Assembly: GCA_963971225.1 (NCBI GenBank)
Contig: OZ020267.1
Span: 86,665,648 to 86,729,647 of the forward strand
Direction of reading: 5' to 3'
DNA: 64,000 nt
From: Melieria omissa
Taxonomy: Eukaryota > Arthropoda > Insecta > Diptera > Ulidiidae
A program made the translations under genes and the position numbers. The notes beneath the pieces are model-generated. The model was not told where the DNA came from and searched no databases. It was given only the letters and a program-made list of their open reading frames with translations. This document shows positions 42,026 through 51,968 of this stretch, piece by piece. Within the stretch, counting starts at the first letter, position 1, and each line of letters opens with the position of its first letter.

Positions 42026-45000
42026 ATGACCAGCACTGCAGTTGCGCAGATAAATCTGCATCACGCGAAGGCCGCGTCTGCCGTCATCGCGAGAGCAATC
42101 CTCAGGTCTAAACTGAGTGTGGTGCTGGTCCAGGAACCCTGGGTTTGCAGGGGCCAAATCAAAGGTTTGGCGGAAAAGAACATCCAGGTAATATGGGATA
42201 TTAGGAGCAATAACCCAAGAGCCTGCATGTTACTAACCAATGGTTTGAATTTTACTTGTCTTTCAGAATTCCTTTACAGGGATCTGGTTGCGGTGCAAAT
42301 CCCGGTAAACATAAACGGGACCGCGCAAGACATCGTGATGGCCACAGGCTACTTCCCAGGAGAAGACGCTCTTGCCCCGCCAGAGTTAGTCTCTAAACTG
42401 GTGAAGTACTGTGAGCAGAAGAAGCTGCCACTAGTACTTGGATGTGATGCCAACGCACACAGCGAAGCCTGGGGAAGCAGCGACACTAATCAAAGGGGTG
42501 AGTACCTTCTTGAATTCATTGTCAGTAATAAACTAGAGATTTTTAACGTGGGAAATATACCAACGTTTGTAACCAGTGCGAGAGAGGAGGTCCTGGATAT
42601 TACCATAGGAAATACTCCAAGCTCCGGACTGGTTAGAAACTGGAGGGTATCCAGCGAACCCTCAATGTCGGACCATAGAATCATAAGGTTCGATATTGTG
42701 GGGGCCGTCTCGGTCAGGAGAATCTTAAGAAACCCCAGGAAGACAGACTGGGAGAAGTTTCATGAGACACTGAGTGCAAACTCCACCAATCTGGGGGGAG
42801 GAGACAAAATCAGGAACTCATTGGAGCTAGATACAGCAGTGGAGTGCTTCAATAAGACGATTATTGACGCGTATGAAACTAGCTGTCCTGTTAGTAGGGT
42901 AGAATCTTCCAGGGATGTGCCCTGGTGGAATAAGGACCTAAGTATACTGCGAAGCAAGGTTCGCAGGCTTTTCAACCGGGCTAAGCGTACCGGGAACTGG
43001 TCCGAGTACAAAAGTACACTGACCCAATATAATAAGGAGATCAGGGAATCTAAGCGCAGGAGTTTTAGAAATTTCTGTGAGAACATAGAGCAAACCTCAG
43101 AGGCATCTAGACTCTACAAGGTTATGGCAAAAGGCAACAGTCTGTCCTCTACTAGCCTCAGGAAGAGCAACGGAGAGTTTACTGAGAGTGAGGAGGAGAA
43201 GGCAAAGCTACTCCTGGATACTCACTTCCCGGGGTCTGTTGCTTTGGGGGGAACGAGGCAGGCTGAGGCACTCTGCAGAATCTCTAGAAGAGATTGGCTA
43301 GTGGCAATGGAAATCTGCACGGAGGAGAGATTGCGGTGGGCGGTGTGTACCTTCAAACCACTTAAATCTCCTGGACCCGATGGCATTTTTCCTGCCCTAC
43401 TACAGAAAGGGATGGACGTCATCAAACGTGATCTCTTGAGAATAGCTAGAGCCAGTCTGGCGCTGGGATATATACCAGAAGCCTGGAGGAGGGCAAAGGT
43501 AGTCTTTCTACCAAAGGTCGGGAAAAAGGACCCCCTCCACCCGAAGTCCTTCAGACCGATCTGCCTGACTTCATTCATGCTGAAGACTCTAGAGAAGGTC
43601 GTAGACAGCTACGTAAGGACGACAGTCCTAATAGACAAACCCTTACACACGTGTCAGCATGCGTACAGAGCAGGGCGCTCCACTGAAACTGCACTGTACC
43701 AGCTGACAGGTGAGATACAGGAGAGTCTAAACGAGAAGGAGATGGCACTTTGTGCCTTCCTGGATATTGAGGGGGCTTTTGATAACACCTCTCATATAAC
43801 CATAGACAGCGCCTTATCCAGCAGGGGGTTAACGGATACCCTGAAATGCTGGATAAACAGCATGCTCGCTACTAGGAAGGTGGAGATTCAGACTAGTACG
43901 GGCGAGATTATAGGGGCCACCACGACCCGGGGCTGTCCACAAGGTGGTGTATTATCGCCACTGCTGTGGAGCCTCGTAGTGGATGGCCTCCTACAGGAGC
44001 TGTCTAACTCTGGACTAACGGTACAGGGTTACGCAGATGATATCGTAATCATATGCAGCGGAAAATTCGAAGATACCCTGCGGGATAGGATAACCTTAGG
44101 GCTAAGGTTAACCAAGAAATGGTGCGCGAAGGTGGGGCTGAATATAAATCCGGCTAAAACCACTATCGTACCCTTTTCAAGAAAGTACAAACTTGACGCT
44201 CTCGGACCAATCCGTTTAGATGGAATTGAGATAGAGTTTCAGAAGGAGGTAAAATATCTAGGTATTATACTAGATCAGAAACTCCACTGGAAGAGACATA
44301 TTGATGAAACGATTAAAAAGGCCACCAGGGTCCTGATGACCTGTAGGTCCATAGCAGGTAAAAGCTGGGGCTGTACACCAGCCATACTGAGATGGATCTA
44401 CACGACGATCGTGAGGCCTATGATGACGTATGGTTCAGCGGTCTGGGTTAGTAGAACCAGTCAGCAGACCACCATCAGGGCTCTCAGCAAGCTCCAAAGA
44501 CTGGCATGTGTGTGCATAACAGGGGCTATGAGAACGTGTCCGACAGCATCCATGGAGGTTCTTCTTGAACTTACACCTCTTCATTTACATATACAAACCC
44601 AGGCGAAGAGGGCTATCCTACGGATGACTGACGTAAATATCGGGGCCGAGGGTTTCCTGAGTCGTAAGAAGATTGATATTCTTACGAACCAGTATCCCGA
44701 GATTGCAATACCGAGAGACACAATTACTCCGAAGCTCTGTTTCACCAAGAGGTTTAAAACAGAACTTAGTAATAAAGTAAGCTGGGTAGGTATATCAGAG
44801 ACATATCTGATAGATCAGTACATGATTTCCTGGTACACAGATGGCTCTCTGACGGAGGAGGGTACAGGAATCGGGGTGTATGGACCGGGGATTAGATACT
44901 CGGAACCGACAGGAAAGCACACCACCATTTTTCAGGCGGAAATATACGCCATTGAAAGGTGCGCTCACTTCAATCTGGCAAGGAAATACCGAAACCGGAG

Positions 45001-45658
45001 GATCGCGATCCTGTCAGACAGCCAAGCGGCAATCAAAGCATTAGGATCCTACCAGGTATCCTCGAAACTGGTGTCAGAATGTCTTGAGAAGCTGAATGAG
45101 CTTGGCCGTTACAATCAGGTATGGGTCCTCTGGGTCCCGGGTCACGCCGGTATTGATGGGAATGAACAGGCCGACAAACTGGCAAGAAAGGGGGCGTCTA
45201 CTCCTTTCGTCGGCCCAGAACCCTTCTGCGGTTTGGGAAAAGGAGCACTATCCATCCTTTACAGGAAAGACGAGATAGCCATCCGGAATAAATACTGGGA
45301 AAAACAACCAGGCCTTGAACATTCCAAGATGGTTATCGGATCTTATAATAGGAAAAGGTTCGAGGAATGTATGAGTCTCTCAAAGAATAATCTAAGGATT
45401 ATCACAGGTATATTGACAGGGCATTGTAGATTGAACTATCATCTAACCAAACTAGGTATCAGGGTCAACGAACTCTGTAGATACTGTGTGCAGGACAATG
45501 AAACTGCAATACACATACTAGGTACATGCCCTGCACTAATGCACAAACGGAAAAAGCACCTGGGTGACTTTATTATACCAGGATCGGACTGGGTTTCCAA
45601 AGGCTTAGGAAATATACTAAGATTCCTTTTGGATACTGGACTCACGGACGAACTGTGA
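42026..45658 (+). CDS. LINE ORF2: endonuclease, RT, RNase H, zinc motif
   Basis: 1,210 codons from ATG 42026, which follows the ORF1 stop (42016-42018) after 7 bp, so reinitiation is likely. Domains in order: APE endonuclease (QINLHHAKAA, VLVQEPW, LVLGCDANAHSEAWGSS, SDHRII; about 1-220); RT (FRPICLTSFMLKTLEKVVDS, AFLDIEGAFDNTS, GCPQGGVLSPLLWSL, GYADDIVII; catalytic pair near residue 669); RNase H (WYTDGSLTEEGTGIGVYG near 937, QAEIYAIERC, ILSDSQAAIKAL, WVPGHAGIDGNEQADKLA). A C-terminal zinc motif CRYCVQDNETAIHILGTC lies near 1,150. All catalytic residues are present. It makes and inserts the element's DNA copy by target-primed reverse transcription. Confidence 0.95.
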   Translation: MTSTAVAQINLHHAKAASAVIARAILRSKLSVVLVQEPWVCRGQIKGLAEKNIQVIWDIRSNNPRACMLLTNGLNFTCLSEFLYRDLVAVQIPVNINGTAQDIVMATGYFPGEDALAPPELVSKLVKYCEQKKLPLVLGCDANAHSEAWGSSDTNQRGEYLLEFIVSNKLEIFNVGNIPTFVTSAREEVLDITIGNTPSSGLVRNWRVSSEPSMSDHRIIRFDIVGAVSVRRILRNPRKTDWEKFHETLSANSTNLGGGDKIRNSLELDTAVECFNKTIIDAYETSCPVSRVESSRDVPWWNKDLSILRSKVRRLFNRAKRTGNWSEYKSTLTQYNKEIRESKRRSFRNFCENIEQTSEASRLYKVMAKGNSLSSTSLRKSNGEFTESEEEKAKLLLDTHFPGSVALGGTRQAEALCRISRRDWLVAMEICTEERLRWAVCTFKPLKSPGPDGIFPALLQKGMDVIKRDLLRIARASLALGYIPEAWRRAKVVFLPKVGKKDPLHPKSFRPICLTSFMLKTLEKVVDSYVRTTVLIDKPLHTCQHAYRAGRSTETALYQLTGEIQESLNEKEMALCAFLDIEGAFDNTSHITIDSALSSRGLTDTLKCWINSMLATRKVEIQTSTGEIIGATTTRGCPQGGVLSPLLWSLVVDGLLQELSNSGLTVQGYADDIVIICSGKFEDTLRDRITLGLRLTKKWCAKVGLNINPAKTTIVPFSRKYKLDALGPIRLDGIEIEFQKEVKYLGIILDQKLHWKRHIDETIKKATRVLMTCRSIAGKSWGCTPAILRWIYTTIVRPMMTYGSAVWVSRTSQQTTIRALSKLQRLACVCITGAMRTCPTASMEVLLELTPLHLHIQTQAKRAILRMTDVNIGAEGFLSRKKIDILTNQYPEIAIPRDTITPKLCFTKRFKTELSNKVSWVGISETYLIDQYMISWYTDGSLTEEGTGIGVYGPGIRYSEPTGKHTTIFQAEIYAIERCAHFNLARKYRNRRIAILSDSQAAIKALGSYQVSSKLVSECLEKLNELGRYNQVWVLWVPGHAGIDGNEQADKLARKGASTPFVGPEPFCGLGKGALSILYRKDEIAIRNKYWEKQPGLEHSKMVIGSYNRKRFEECMSLSKNNLRIITGILTGHCRLNYHLTKLGIRVNELCRYCVQDNETAIHILGTCPALMHKRKKHLGDFIIPGSDWVSKGLGNILRFLLDTGLTDEL

Positions 45659-45712
45659 AGGCCATGAAGGGGGCACAATAGATCTCTTAGGTCGCGGTGC
45701 ACATTCCCCGGC

Positions 45713-45730
45713 AATAATAATAATAATAAT
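45713..45730 (+). repeat. (AAT)n tail of LINE copy 2
   Basis: Six AAT units end the LINE directly before the target duplication. Copy 1 ends in the same repeat near 46133-46148, so the tail is a family trait. Confidence 0.85.
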
Positions 45731-46271
45731 CCTAACTAGAAAGGACGAGTTAACCAGTAGGAATCAATACTGGGATAATCTACCAGGTTTAGAGCATTCC
45801 AAGTTGGTTATCGGGTCCTACAATAGGAAAAGATTCGAGGATTGCATGACCTTATCAAAGAATAATCTAAGGATTATCACGGGAATGCTAACAGGGCACT
45901 GCAGATTGAATTATCATCTAGCCAAACTAGGAATCCGTGAAAACGGGTATTGCAGGTTCTGCTTGCAGGAAAACTACTAGGTTAGTGCCCTGTACTCATG
46001 CATAAAAGAAAGAAACACCTGGGCGACCATCTTATACCAGGTACGGACTGGGTATCCAGTCACTCACTGACAGTCTGTGAAGTCCAAGAAGGGGGCCAAA
46101 TAGATCTACAGGTCGCAGTGCGTCATCCCCATCAATAATAATAATAATTGTTCACATATGACAGAAGAAGTAAACATGACATTTGGTACGGTTCCGAAGT
46201 TTATAAATATTCGGCTATTTACCGCTAGATGTCGTTACCGGTTTCATAGGCGCATACCTGGTATACACTCG

Positions 46272-46583
46272 AATGAACTCCCTCCATAACATTTCATTTC
46301 TTTGCGACGCCATCCTCACTGTTCGGTGTCTACCGATCGAATGACAAAATGCACTATGTGCGTCACACAGCCATTTACACGGTCGCGCATGTGCGTCACG
46401 CCGACAGAGAAATCCAAAAATTTTGAAAACCTTCAAACATGTCCGACGACACGAATTTCTTGCGTTTACACGGTCATTCTTCTTGTCACGCCGCACATGA
46501 TTGCAAACATGTCCGACCGTCTTAAGGCCGCATAACAAAAAACAACGACCGTCTTGTCAGCTGCCGCCGAAATTGCGTATTGA
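46272..46583. repeat. duplicated block, copy 1
   Basis: About 310 bp from AATGAACTCC to AAATTGCGTATTGAA recur at 54862-55174 with only a handful of differences. The block includes the right half of the TGCGGCCTT element and about 50 bp of Harbinger flank beyond it, so it copies a junction and not just an element. Confidence 0.75.
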
Positions 46584-46894
46584 ATCCAAATCATTTTGGG
46601 TGAAAACTCAATGGCAAGAAATGAAATGGGCAGGAAGCCCTATATCTTTGGAAGATACTCCGAGCGCTTCAGAAAGGCGTTGAGAAACCAAAACATGAAG
46701 ATGATATCGGAGTAGCTTTCTAAACACGTGAGGAGGATGCAATAAATAAATAAAATTCTACGGAAGCAAGAACAAGAAAAAGAATATTACTGTGTCCAAA
46801 AAATGTGTCCCATGTTTTTTGCCTCATACAAAAAGACTTTCACCAGCTGACAAGATGCTCAAAATGCAAGGCTTTTTCTACAATTTTGTTTATG

Positions 46895-47476
46895 TTAACC
46901 TAAATCGTCAACAGATTGATCCGCACAACCCCCAGCATAAACAAAATTGTGGACAAGGCCTTGCATTTTGAGCCTTAATAGCATCTCCTCAGCTGGCGAA
47001 AGTGTTTTTATGTGCGGCAGTAAACTATGCAAAAATTGCGCATCATCATCTTCTTTCTGTTCTTCTTGCTTTCGGAGGATTTTAATTTTATCCTCCTCAA
47101 GTCTTACGTGCGCTGCTTCGATATCATCCTCATCCCGCTTTCGTTTTTTAACGCCTCTCTGGCGTGAAGTGCTCGGAGTTTCTTCCAAAGTAGGGCTTTC
47201 TGCTATTTCATTGCTAGCCATTGAATTTTCATCCAAATCTATTTGGATGCAATCCCCAATTTCAGTTTCCTTTAGATTCCTACTGCTCGGTCTGGTTGCA
47301 AACTGGTCCTTGAGAAAAGAGATGCTTTCAAAAAACGTCCAGTTGGAGGACCACTTTGCGACTGCTCCATCTCCAGATCGAGGAGTTTGGAATTTGCGCA
47401 GCTCCTTCCGGAATGTGTCTCGCAGAGACTTCCATTTATTCCGGACGACATCTCCTATAAAAGATAAAAACAATTA
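46895..47476 (-). pseudogene. Harbinger MADF/BESS protein, exon 2, copy 1
   Basis: After a TTTTATAG acceptor (minus strand, near 47477) the frame reads GDVVRNKWKSLRDTFRKELR and FQTPRSGDGAVAKWSSNWTF (second half of a MADF DNA-binding domain). A low-complexity linker with KKRKRDEDD follows, then a BESS-like end FLHSLLPHIKTLSPAEEMLL. The frame is open through 190 codons. MADF/Myb-like proteins are the second gene of PIF/Harbinger elements. Its exon 1 is at 52721-52860. Confidence 0.75.
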
Positions 47477-47504
47477 AAAACATAAATGTATTCTTTTTTT
47501 ATAG

Positions 47505-47580
47505 ATATTTGGCTACGGGATCATCATGTATGGTAACTAACATTGTGACACGAGAATTTTATATATTAGAGTTATCATTA
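47505..47580 (+). pseudogene. Harbinger transposase exon 2, copy 1 fragment
   Basis: After a TTTTTTATAG acceptor the plus strand reads YLATGSS, the block that follows LAVTLR in Harbinger transposases. The sequence then diverges. It is the duplicate of the exon at 49974 and lies back-to-back with the minus-strand MADF exon. Confidence 0.55.
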
Positions 47581-47608
47581 AAAGAACATTATTTACTAAA
47601 CTTTCCTT

Positions 47609-48182
47609 TTAAGGTTTGCTTTTTGCAGTCCGGATATACCTGTCTTTGTTCTTGTACGTAACGTAGTAAAAATTGCTTCTTTTCTCTTCCACAGTAGTTA
47701 AGCCATGGTAATCGTGAATTAACTTAACCGCTCTTTTAGCCGTATCGTTAACTGCTCTCAATGTCAGCACATTTTTTCTTAGCATATTGAAACGAGGTAT
47801 TATTCGACCATGAAGCAAGACACTCGTTGAGGAAACTGTCATCATGAGTCGATTGAATACGGCCTTGCTTTTGATCAAAACAAAATCATCAATTTTCCTT
47901 GAAATTGAAAAAGATAGAAATAAGTTATCTAAGCAAAGTTATAAAAGAAAACTTTTAGAAAATTTTTACTAGTTTTACTAACTGAAAAGTAGGTCACCGA
48001 GTTCTTCCTTCGAAGAGATGTAGGTTTACCGTGGGCTGTTGAGTGCTGCTTTTGAGATGCTTTTGTCGATTCTTTCGTAAGTCTTCATGATGTTCAAAAA
48101 GCATAAATCCTGGTATGGTGCCTGTACCGCTAAAGTGCATTGCAGCCAAGGCTTTACGTAAGATGTCACGAGGAACAGGCAC
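47609..48182 (-). other. minus-strand open frames, unrecognised
   Basis: Two pieces: 48182-47994 (PVPRDILRKALAAMHFSGTG) and 47878-47609 (LTLRAVNDTAKRAVKLIHDY, then HGLTTVEEKRSNFYYVTYKN). The second resembles a NDxAxRxVxLxxDY text I associate with transposon-derived arthropod proteins, but I cannot name the family. They may be exons of a TE inserted between the two duplicated Harbinger segments. Confidence 0.4.
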
Positions 48183-48218
48183 ATGTCTAATAGAGCTACC
48201 AAGTCTAAGTGGTGGGCA

Positions 48219-48682
48219 GTGTAACGAAAAGACAGTCTGTCGCTGTGCAAAGCAACCCTGTCGCTAAGCGCCGTGCTATAATTCAATCTGGCAACGACGG
48301 CCGCGATAATAAGGGAAACTTTTAGGCCAACCTGGCAATGATAGAAACTTGTATGCCAACCTAGCAATGATGGCAACTTTTAGTCCAACCTGGCAATGAT
48401 GGAAACTTTTAGTCCAACCTGGCAATGATGGCCGCGATCATCATGGAAATCTTTAGTCCACTCCGGAATGTGCGAGAACGATCTGCGCGATGGCCGGACA
48501 GGTATAAAAGGCAGCCGGGTGCGGCGCAGCGAGTCAGTCTTATTTTGACTAGTGAAGGTGCCACACGGAGCAATTAAGTGTAAAGACAGTAAAGTGTGAA
48601 ATTGGTGAAATAAAGTGATTGTTGGTTTTCATTGACTGCATTTGGATAATTAAAGTTGTTTTATCTTCAAATTTTATTGCAT
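48219..48682 (+). mobile_element. solo LTR candidate with core promoter
   Basis: It starts TGTAACGAAAAGACAGTCTG and appears to end at TTTTATTGCA (48682), where duplicated Harbinger sequence resumes. It contains three to four direct repeats of a 29-bp unit (48327-48430), a TATAAAA box (48502-48508), an initiator-like TCAGTC 30 bp on (48532-48537) and AATAAA (48609). The order enhancer repeats, TATA, Inr, poly(A) signal is that of an LTR. No internal region or second LTR is present. The target duplication was not established. Confidence 0.55.
48502..48508 (+). promoter_or_regulatory. TATA box of the solo LTR
   Basis: GGTATAAAAGGCAGCCGG, with an insect initiator-like TCAGTCTT starting about 30 bp downstream. 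It is a complete-looking Pol II core promoter within the Harbinger element. Confidence 0.6.
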
Positions 48683-48902
48683 CAAAATCATTTTTGGTGA
48701 AAACTCAATGGCAAGAAATAAAAAAGCAGGAAGCCTTATATCTTTGGAAGATACTCCGAGCGCTTAAGAAAGGCGCTGAGAAACGAAAACATGAAAGTGA
48801 TATCGGAGTAGCTCTCTAAACACGTGAAGAGGATATAATACATAAAATAAAAGGAAATACAAAAATAAAATTCTGCGGAAGCAATAACAAGAAAAAGAAT
48901 AT

Positions 48903-49381
48903 TACTGTGTCCAAAAAATAAGGTGACATTTGAATTATCGATTATCGTGGTGTTGTGCATTATGAATTCCTTCCGTCGGGCCAAACAGTCAACAAGGAAT
49001 ATTATTTGAACGTTATCCGTCGTTTGCGTAACGCTATCCGCCTAAAAAGGCCGGAATTGTGGAAAGACAATTCTTGGTTTTTCGTGTTCATTTCGCCAAA
49101 AACTCAACCCATATCGTTCCGTAACCACCGTATTCAAAAGACCGCTCCGGGGACACCGTTTTGATACGATAGAGGAGATTCAAGCCGCAGCGAGGACGGA
49201 ACTGAAGGCCATCCTGGAAAGTGACTACAATCAGTGTTTCGAAGATTTGAAAATCCGTTGGCATAAGTGCATTGCATAGGGAGGGGATTACTTTGAAGGG
49301 GATGAAATTGATTTTGAAAAATAAATAAAGAATTTTAGAAGAATAAATACAATGTCACTTTATTTTTTGGGCACAGTAGTA
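48903..49381 (+). mobile_element. mariner, internally deleted (479 bp)
   Basis: The left TIR TACTGTGTCCAAAAAATAAG is mirrored at 49381 (TACTACTGTGCCCAAAAAAT). The transposase remnant on the plus strand reads VVHYEFLPSGQTVNKEYYLN, RLKRPELW, then jumps past the second and third catalytic Asp to FDTIEEIQAA and a terminal GDYFEGDEIDFEK. The deletion removes most of the catalytic core. Confidence 0.8.
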
Positions 49382-49424
49382 TGATCATGTCCCATGCTTT
49401 TTGCCTCATACAAAAAGCCTTTCG

Positions 49425-49916
49425 TCAGCTGGCAAGATGCTCAAAATGCAAGGCTTGTTCCGCACAAGCACCCGAAGTACCGTCTGCACGACACTCAGCA
49501 TAAACAAAATTGTAGACAAGGCCTTGCATTTTGAGCCTTAAAAGCATCTCAGCTTGCGATAGTGTTCTTATGTGCGGCAGTAAACTATGCTGAAATTGTA
49601 CATCATCATCTTCTTTTCGTTCTTCTTGCTTTCGCAGAATTTTTATTTTGTCTTCCTCAAGTCTTATAAGCGCTGCTCCGATATTACCATCCAAATTAGT
49701 TTGGTGCAATCGGCAATTTCAGTGCTTTCCTTAAAATTCCCACTACTCGGCCTGGTTACAAATTGGTCCTTCAGAAACGACAGGCTTTCAAAGTAGGTCC
49801 AGTTGGATGACCACTTTGCTGCTGCCCCATCTCCAGATCGAGAAGTTGGGAATTTGCGCAGCTTCTTCCGGAAAGTATCTTCCAGGGACTTCCATTTATT
49901 TCGGACGATATTTCCT
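49425..49916 (-). pseudogene. Harbinger MADF/BESS protein, exon 2, copy 2
   Basis: Reads GNIVRNKWKSLEDTFRKKLR, KFPTSRSGDGAAAKWSSNWT and a BESS-like QFQHSLLPHIRTLSQAEMLL. It is a close paralogue of 46895-47476. A frameshift near 49700 and an internal deletion of the linker break it. The TTTTTTTTAG acceptor on the minus strand at its upstream edge is kept. Confidence 0.75.
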
Positions 49917-49973
49917 AAAAAAAAGTTAAAAACATACATTTATTCTAAAACAACTTATTTCTTGTTTTTATAG

Positions 49974-50071
49974 ATATTTGACTACGGCGTCATCCTCTCG
50001 CATTCACTTTTCGAATGGGTGCCACAACTGTGTCAAAAATTGTACGTGAAACCCATGATGCAATTATAAAG
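49974..50071 (+). pseudogene. Harbinger transposase, exon 2
   Basis: After a TTTTTATAG acceptor: YLTTASSS, then (shifted by one base) LAFTFRMGATTVSKIVRETH and DAIIK before a GTGAGA donor at 50072. This is the standard second block of PIF/Harbinger transposases. An inverted copy of its 3' end plus donor lies at about 50740-50772. Confidence 0.7.
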
Positions 50072-50801
50072 GTGAGATCTTCCTTGACAGCTTGTTTTTG
50101 ACACTGTCTTATACAACGAGAACCAATGTTGTGTAGTACACTTTCAAAAGAAGGGGAAAAACGACGAAGTAAATTAAAAGTTTCAAATACAAATTAATAA
50201 ATAGTGATTGTAGCAAAAGGTTTAAGGTTAGTTTATTATTTTGCGCATTTTATTTGATTTTTTATATTGATTATTTTTTATCTTTATATTTAAATATTTT
50301 ATTCTAAAATGAATGCGACATTTAAAAATCAGCTTCTTCAAAGTGATTTTCGCAAACCCGCGCACATTTGCTTAGCTCTACGCCACATACTTTGCTCCAC
50401 ACATCTCTGCGTTGCTCGTTTTGAGGGACGTGATCAAATTTAGCGCGATTTTGAAGTGCGCTGTGGCACAATGAGCAGCTAGAGCTTGGCCTTTTTTAAA
50501 ATTTGCACAACGGTTTGAAAAATCTGATGTTTTTTGACAATTGAAATTACAGTGATACCAAATTTCAAAGTCAATATAACGATTAAAGGAAAGCAACATT
50601 TTTATTTGTATCGCCTATAGAAATGAATGCTGAAATTTTTTCCCCCTTTTTGTTTAAAAGCATTAAATACAACATTCTTTTCATCGACGTTTCTATAAGA
50701 CAGAATGTCAACAAATTTTTTCAGTTTTCTGTCAATGAAGAACTCACCTTTATAATTTCATCATGCGTGAAACCATGAACGCGATTTGAGAAGTTTTCCA
50801 G

Positions 50802-51544
50802 CTGATACACATGAAAATGCCTACGGAAACCTCTTTCAAAAAAATTGCTGCTGATTGTTACCAAAAATGGAACTTCCCAAATTGCCTCGGCAGCATCGAC
50901 ACAAACATGTGCGGATAAAATGCCCTGCTCATTCTGGCGCAATGTTTTATTATTATAAACATTTTTATTCTGTTGTGTTGCAAGCTGTAGCAGATGCCGA
51001 CTGCAAATTTATAGCAATTGATGTTGGAGGATATGGGAATCAAAGTGATGGTGGAACCTTTCGGTCTTCTTCACTTTCTCATGCAATGGAAAGTGGAAAT
51101 CTAAATATTCCCCCCGATACGACTTTGCCATTGACTGTGGTTACCGTCCCATATGTGTTAATAGGAGATGAGGCATATCCAATATTGACGTATTTATTAA
51201 AGCCATACTGCAGAAATAACTTGGGTGCTGATAAAGAGCATTTTAATATGCGTCTTTCGCGAGCATGAAGATCAGTAGAATGTGCCTTTGGTATAATAAA
51301 TGCGAAATTTAGAATTTTATGGAAGCCAATTGAAACCTTACCAGAAACGGCAGACAAAATTATGAAAGCAATATGCGTTTTGCATAATACAATTATTGGT
51401 ATGGAAGGATTTGATGCGCAATGTGAGCAACTCGCTGCACAATGCTCCAATATGCCAAGGAATAGAGAGAATAATAGAGCTTGCAGTTCTGCAAATATTG
51501 TAAGGGATTCGTACAAGACGTTTTTGTGTGAGAACCGAATTTAG
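50802..51544 (+). pseudogene. Harbinger transposase, exon 3 (catalytic)
   Basis: The acceptor TTTTCCAG at 50794-50801 is followed by MPTETSFKKIAADCYQKWNF and PNCLGSID (first Asp). After a frameshift near 50899: KHVRIKCPAHSG, FIAIDVGGYGNQSDGGTFRS (second Asp in the DVG block), LIGDEAYPILTYLLKPY, a TGA after RLSRA near 51268, RSVECAFGIINAKFRIL (catalytic Glu in the E-C/R-A-FG block) and a C-terminal tail to 51544. DDE residues are visible, but one frameshift and one stop inactivate it. Confidence 0.85.
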
Positions 51545-51552
51545 CACATTAA

Positions 51553-51968
51553 AATCCCTTACAATATTTGCAGAACTGCAAGCTCTATTATACTCTAGAG
51601 TTGCTCACATTGCGCTTCAAATCCTTCCATATCAATAATTGTGTTATGCAAAAAGCATATTGCTTTTGAAATTTTGTCTGCCGTTTCTGGTAAGGTTTCA
51701 ATTGGCTTCCATAAAATTCTTAATTTTTTCAATAGTGGAGAGTCGTATTGGGAGTGGAGAGTCGTATCGGCAGGAATATTAAGGTCTCCACTTTACATTG
51801 AATGAAAAAGTTAAGAAGAATGAAAGGTTCAACATTGTTATAAACTTGTAGTTGAAATCTGCTACAGCTTCCGACGCCACAAAATAAAAATGTTTATAAT
51901 TGAAAAACATGGTGTTTGCCGTCGATGCTTCCGAAGCAAATTGGGAGGTTTAATTTTTGGTAATAATC
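51553..51968 (-). pseudogene. inverted partial copy of Harbinger exon 3
   Basis: The minus strand repeats the exon-3 text with roughly 280 bp missing in the middle, from LNLPICFGSIDGKH-like sequence (near 51960) to the C-terminal FGI-less end at 51553. It begins 43 bp after the end of the plus-strand arm (AATCCCTTACAATATTTGCA mirrored at 51490-51509). The arms differ at many positions, so the two copies diverged or came from different elements. Confidence 0.75.

Larger units (their letters stand above)
40190..45730 (+). mobile_element. LOA-type LINE, copy 2, full-length with both ORFs open
   Basis: The target duplication CCTAACTAGAA flanks it (40179-40189, 45731-45741). It has a 5' UTR (40190-about 40611), ORF1, ORF2, a short 3' UTR and an (AAT)n tail (45713-45730). 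The 5.54-kb length is complete for the group. It inserted in sense orientation into an older copy of the same family. No lesion was seen in either ORF, so this copy may be competent for retrotransposition. Confidence 0.9.
38962..46149 (+). mobile_element. LOA-type LINE, copy 1, hit by copy 2
   Basis: The 5'-truncated copy starts within the RT and runs to 40189. It resumes at 45731 after the insertion of copy 2 and ends in an (AAT)n tail near 46133-46148. RT end, RNase H and C-terminal zinc region match copy 2 at roughly 85-90% by eye. Confidence 0.85.
38158..46532. mobile_element. TIR element with TGCGGCCTT ends, split by LINEs
   Basis: 38158-38380 and 46230-46532 are inverted relative to each other: TGCGGCCTTTAGATGGTCGC versus TGCGGCCTTAAGACGGTCGG at the ends, and GGCGCCTATGAAACCGGTAA versus GCGCCTATGAAACCGGTAAC at the inner edge. 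TA flanks both sides. Own sequence is about 530 bp; everything between 38384 and about 46228 inserted later. The right half recurs at 54862-55126 with the same downstream flank. Confidence 0.55.
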
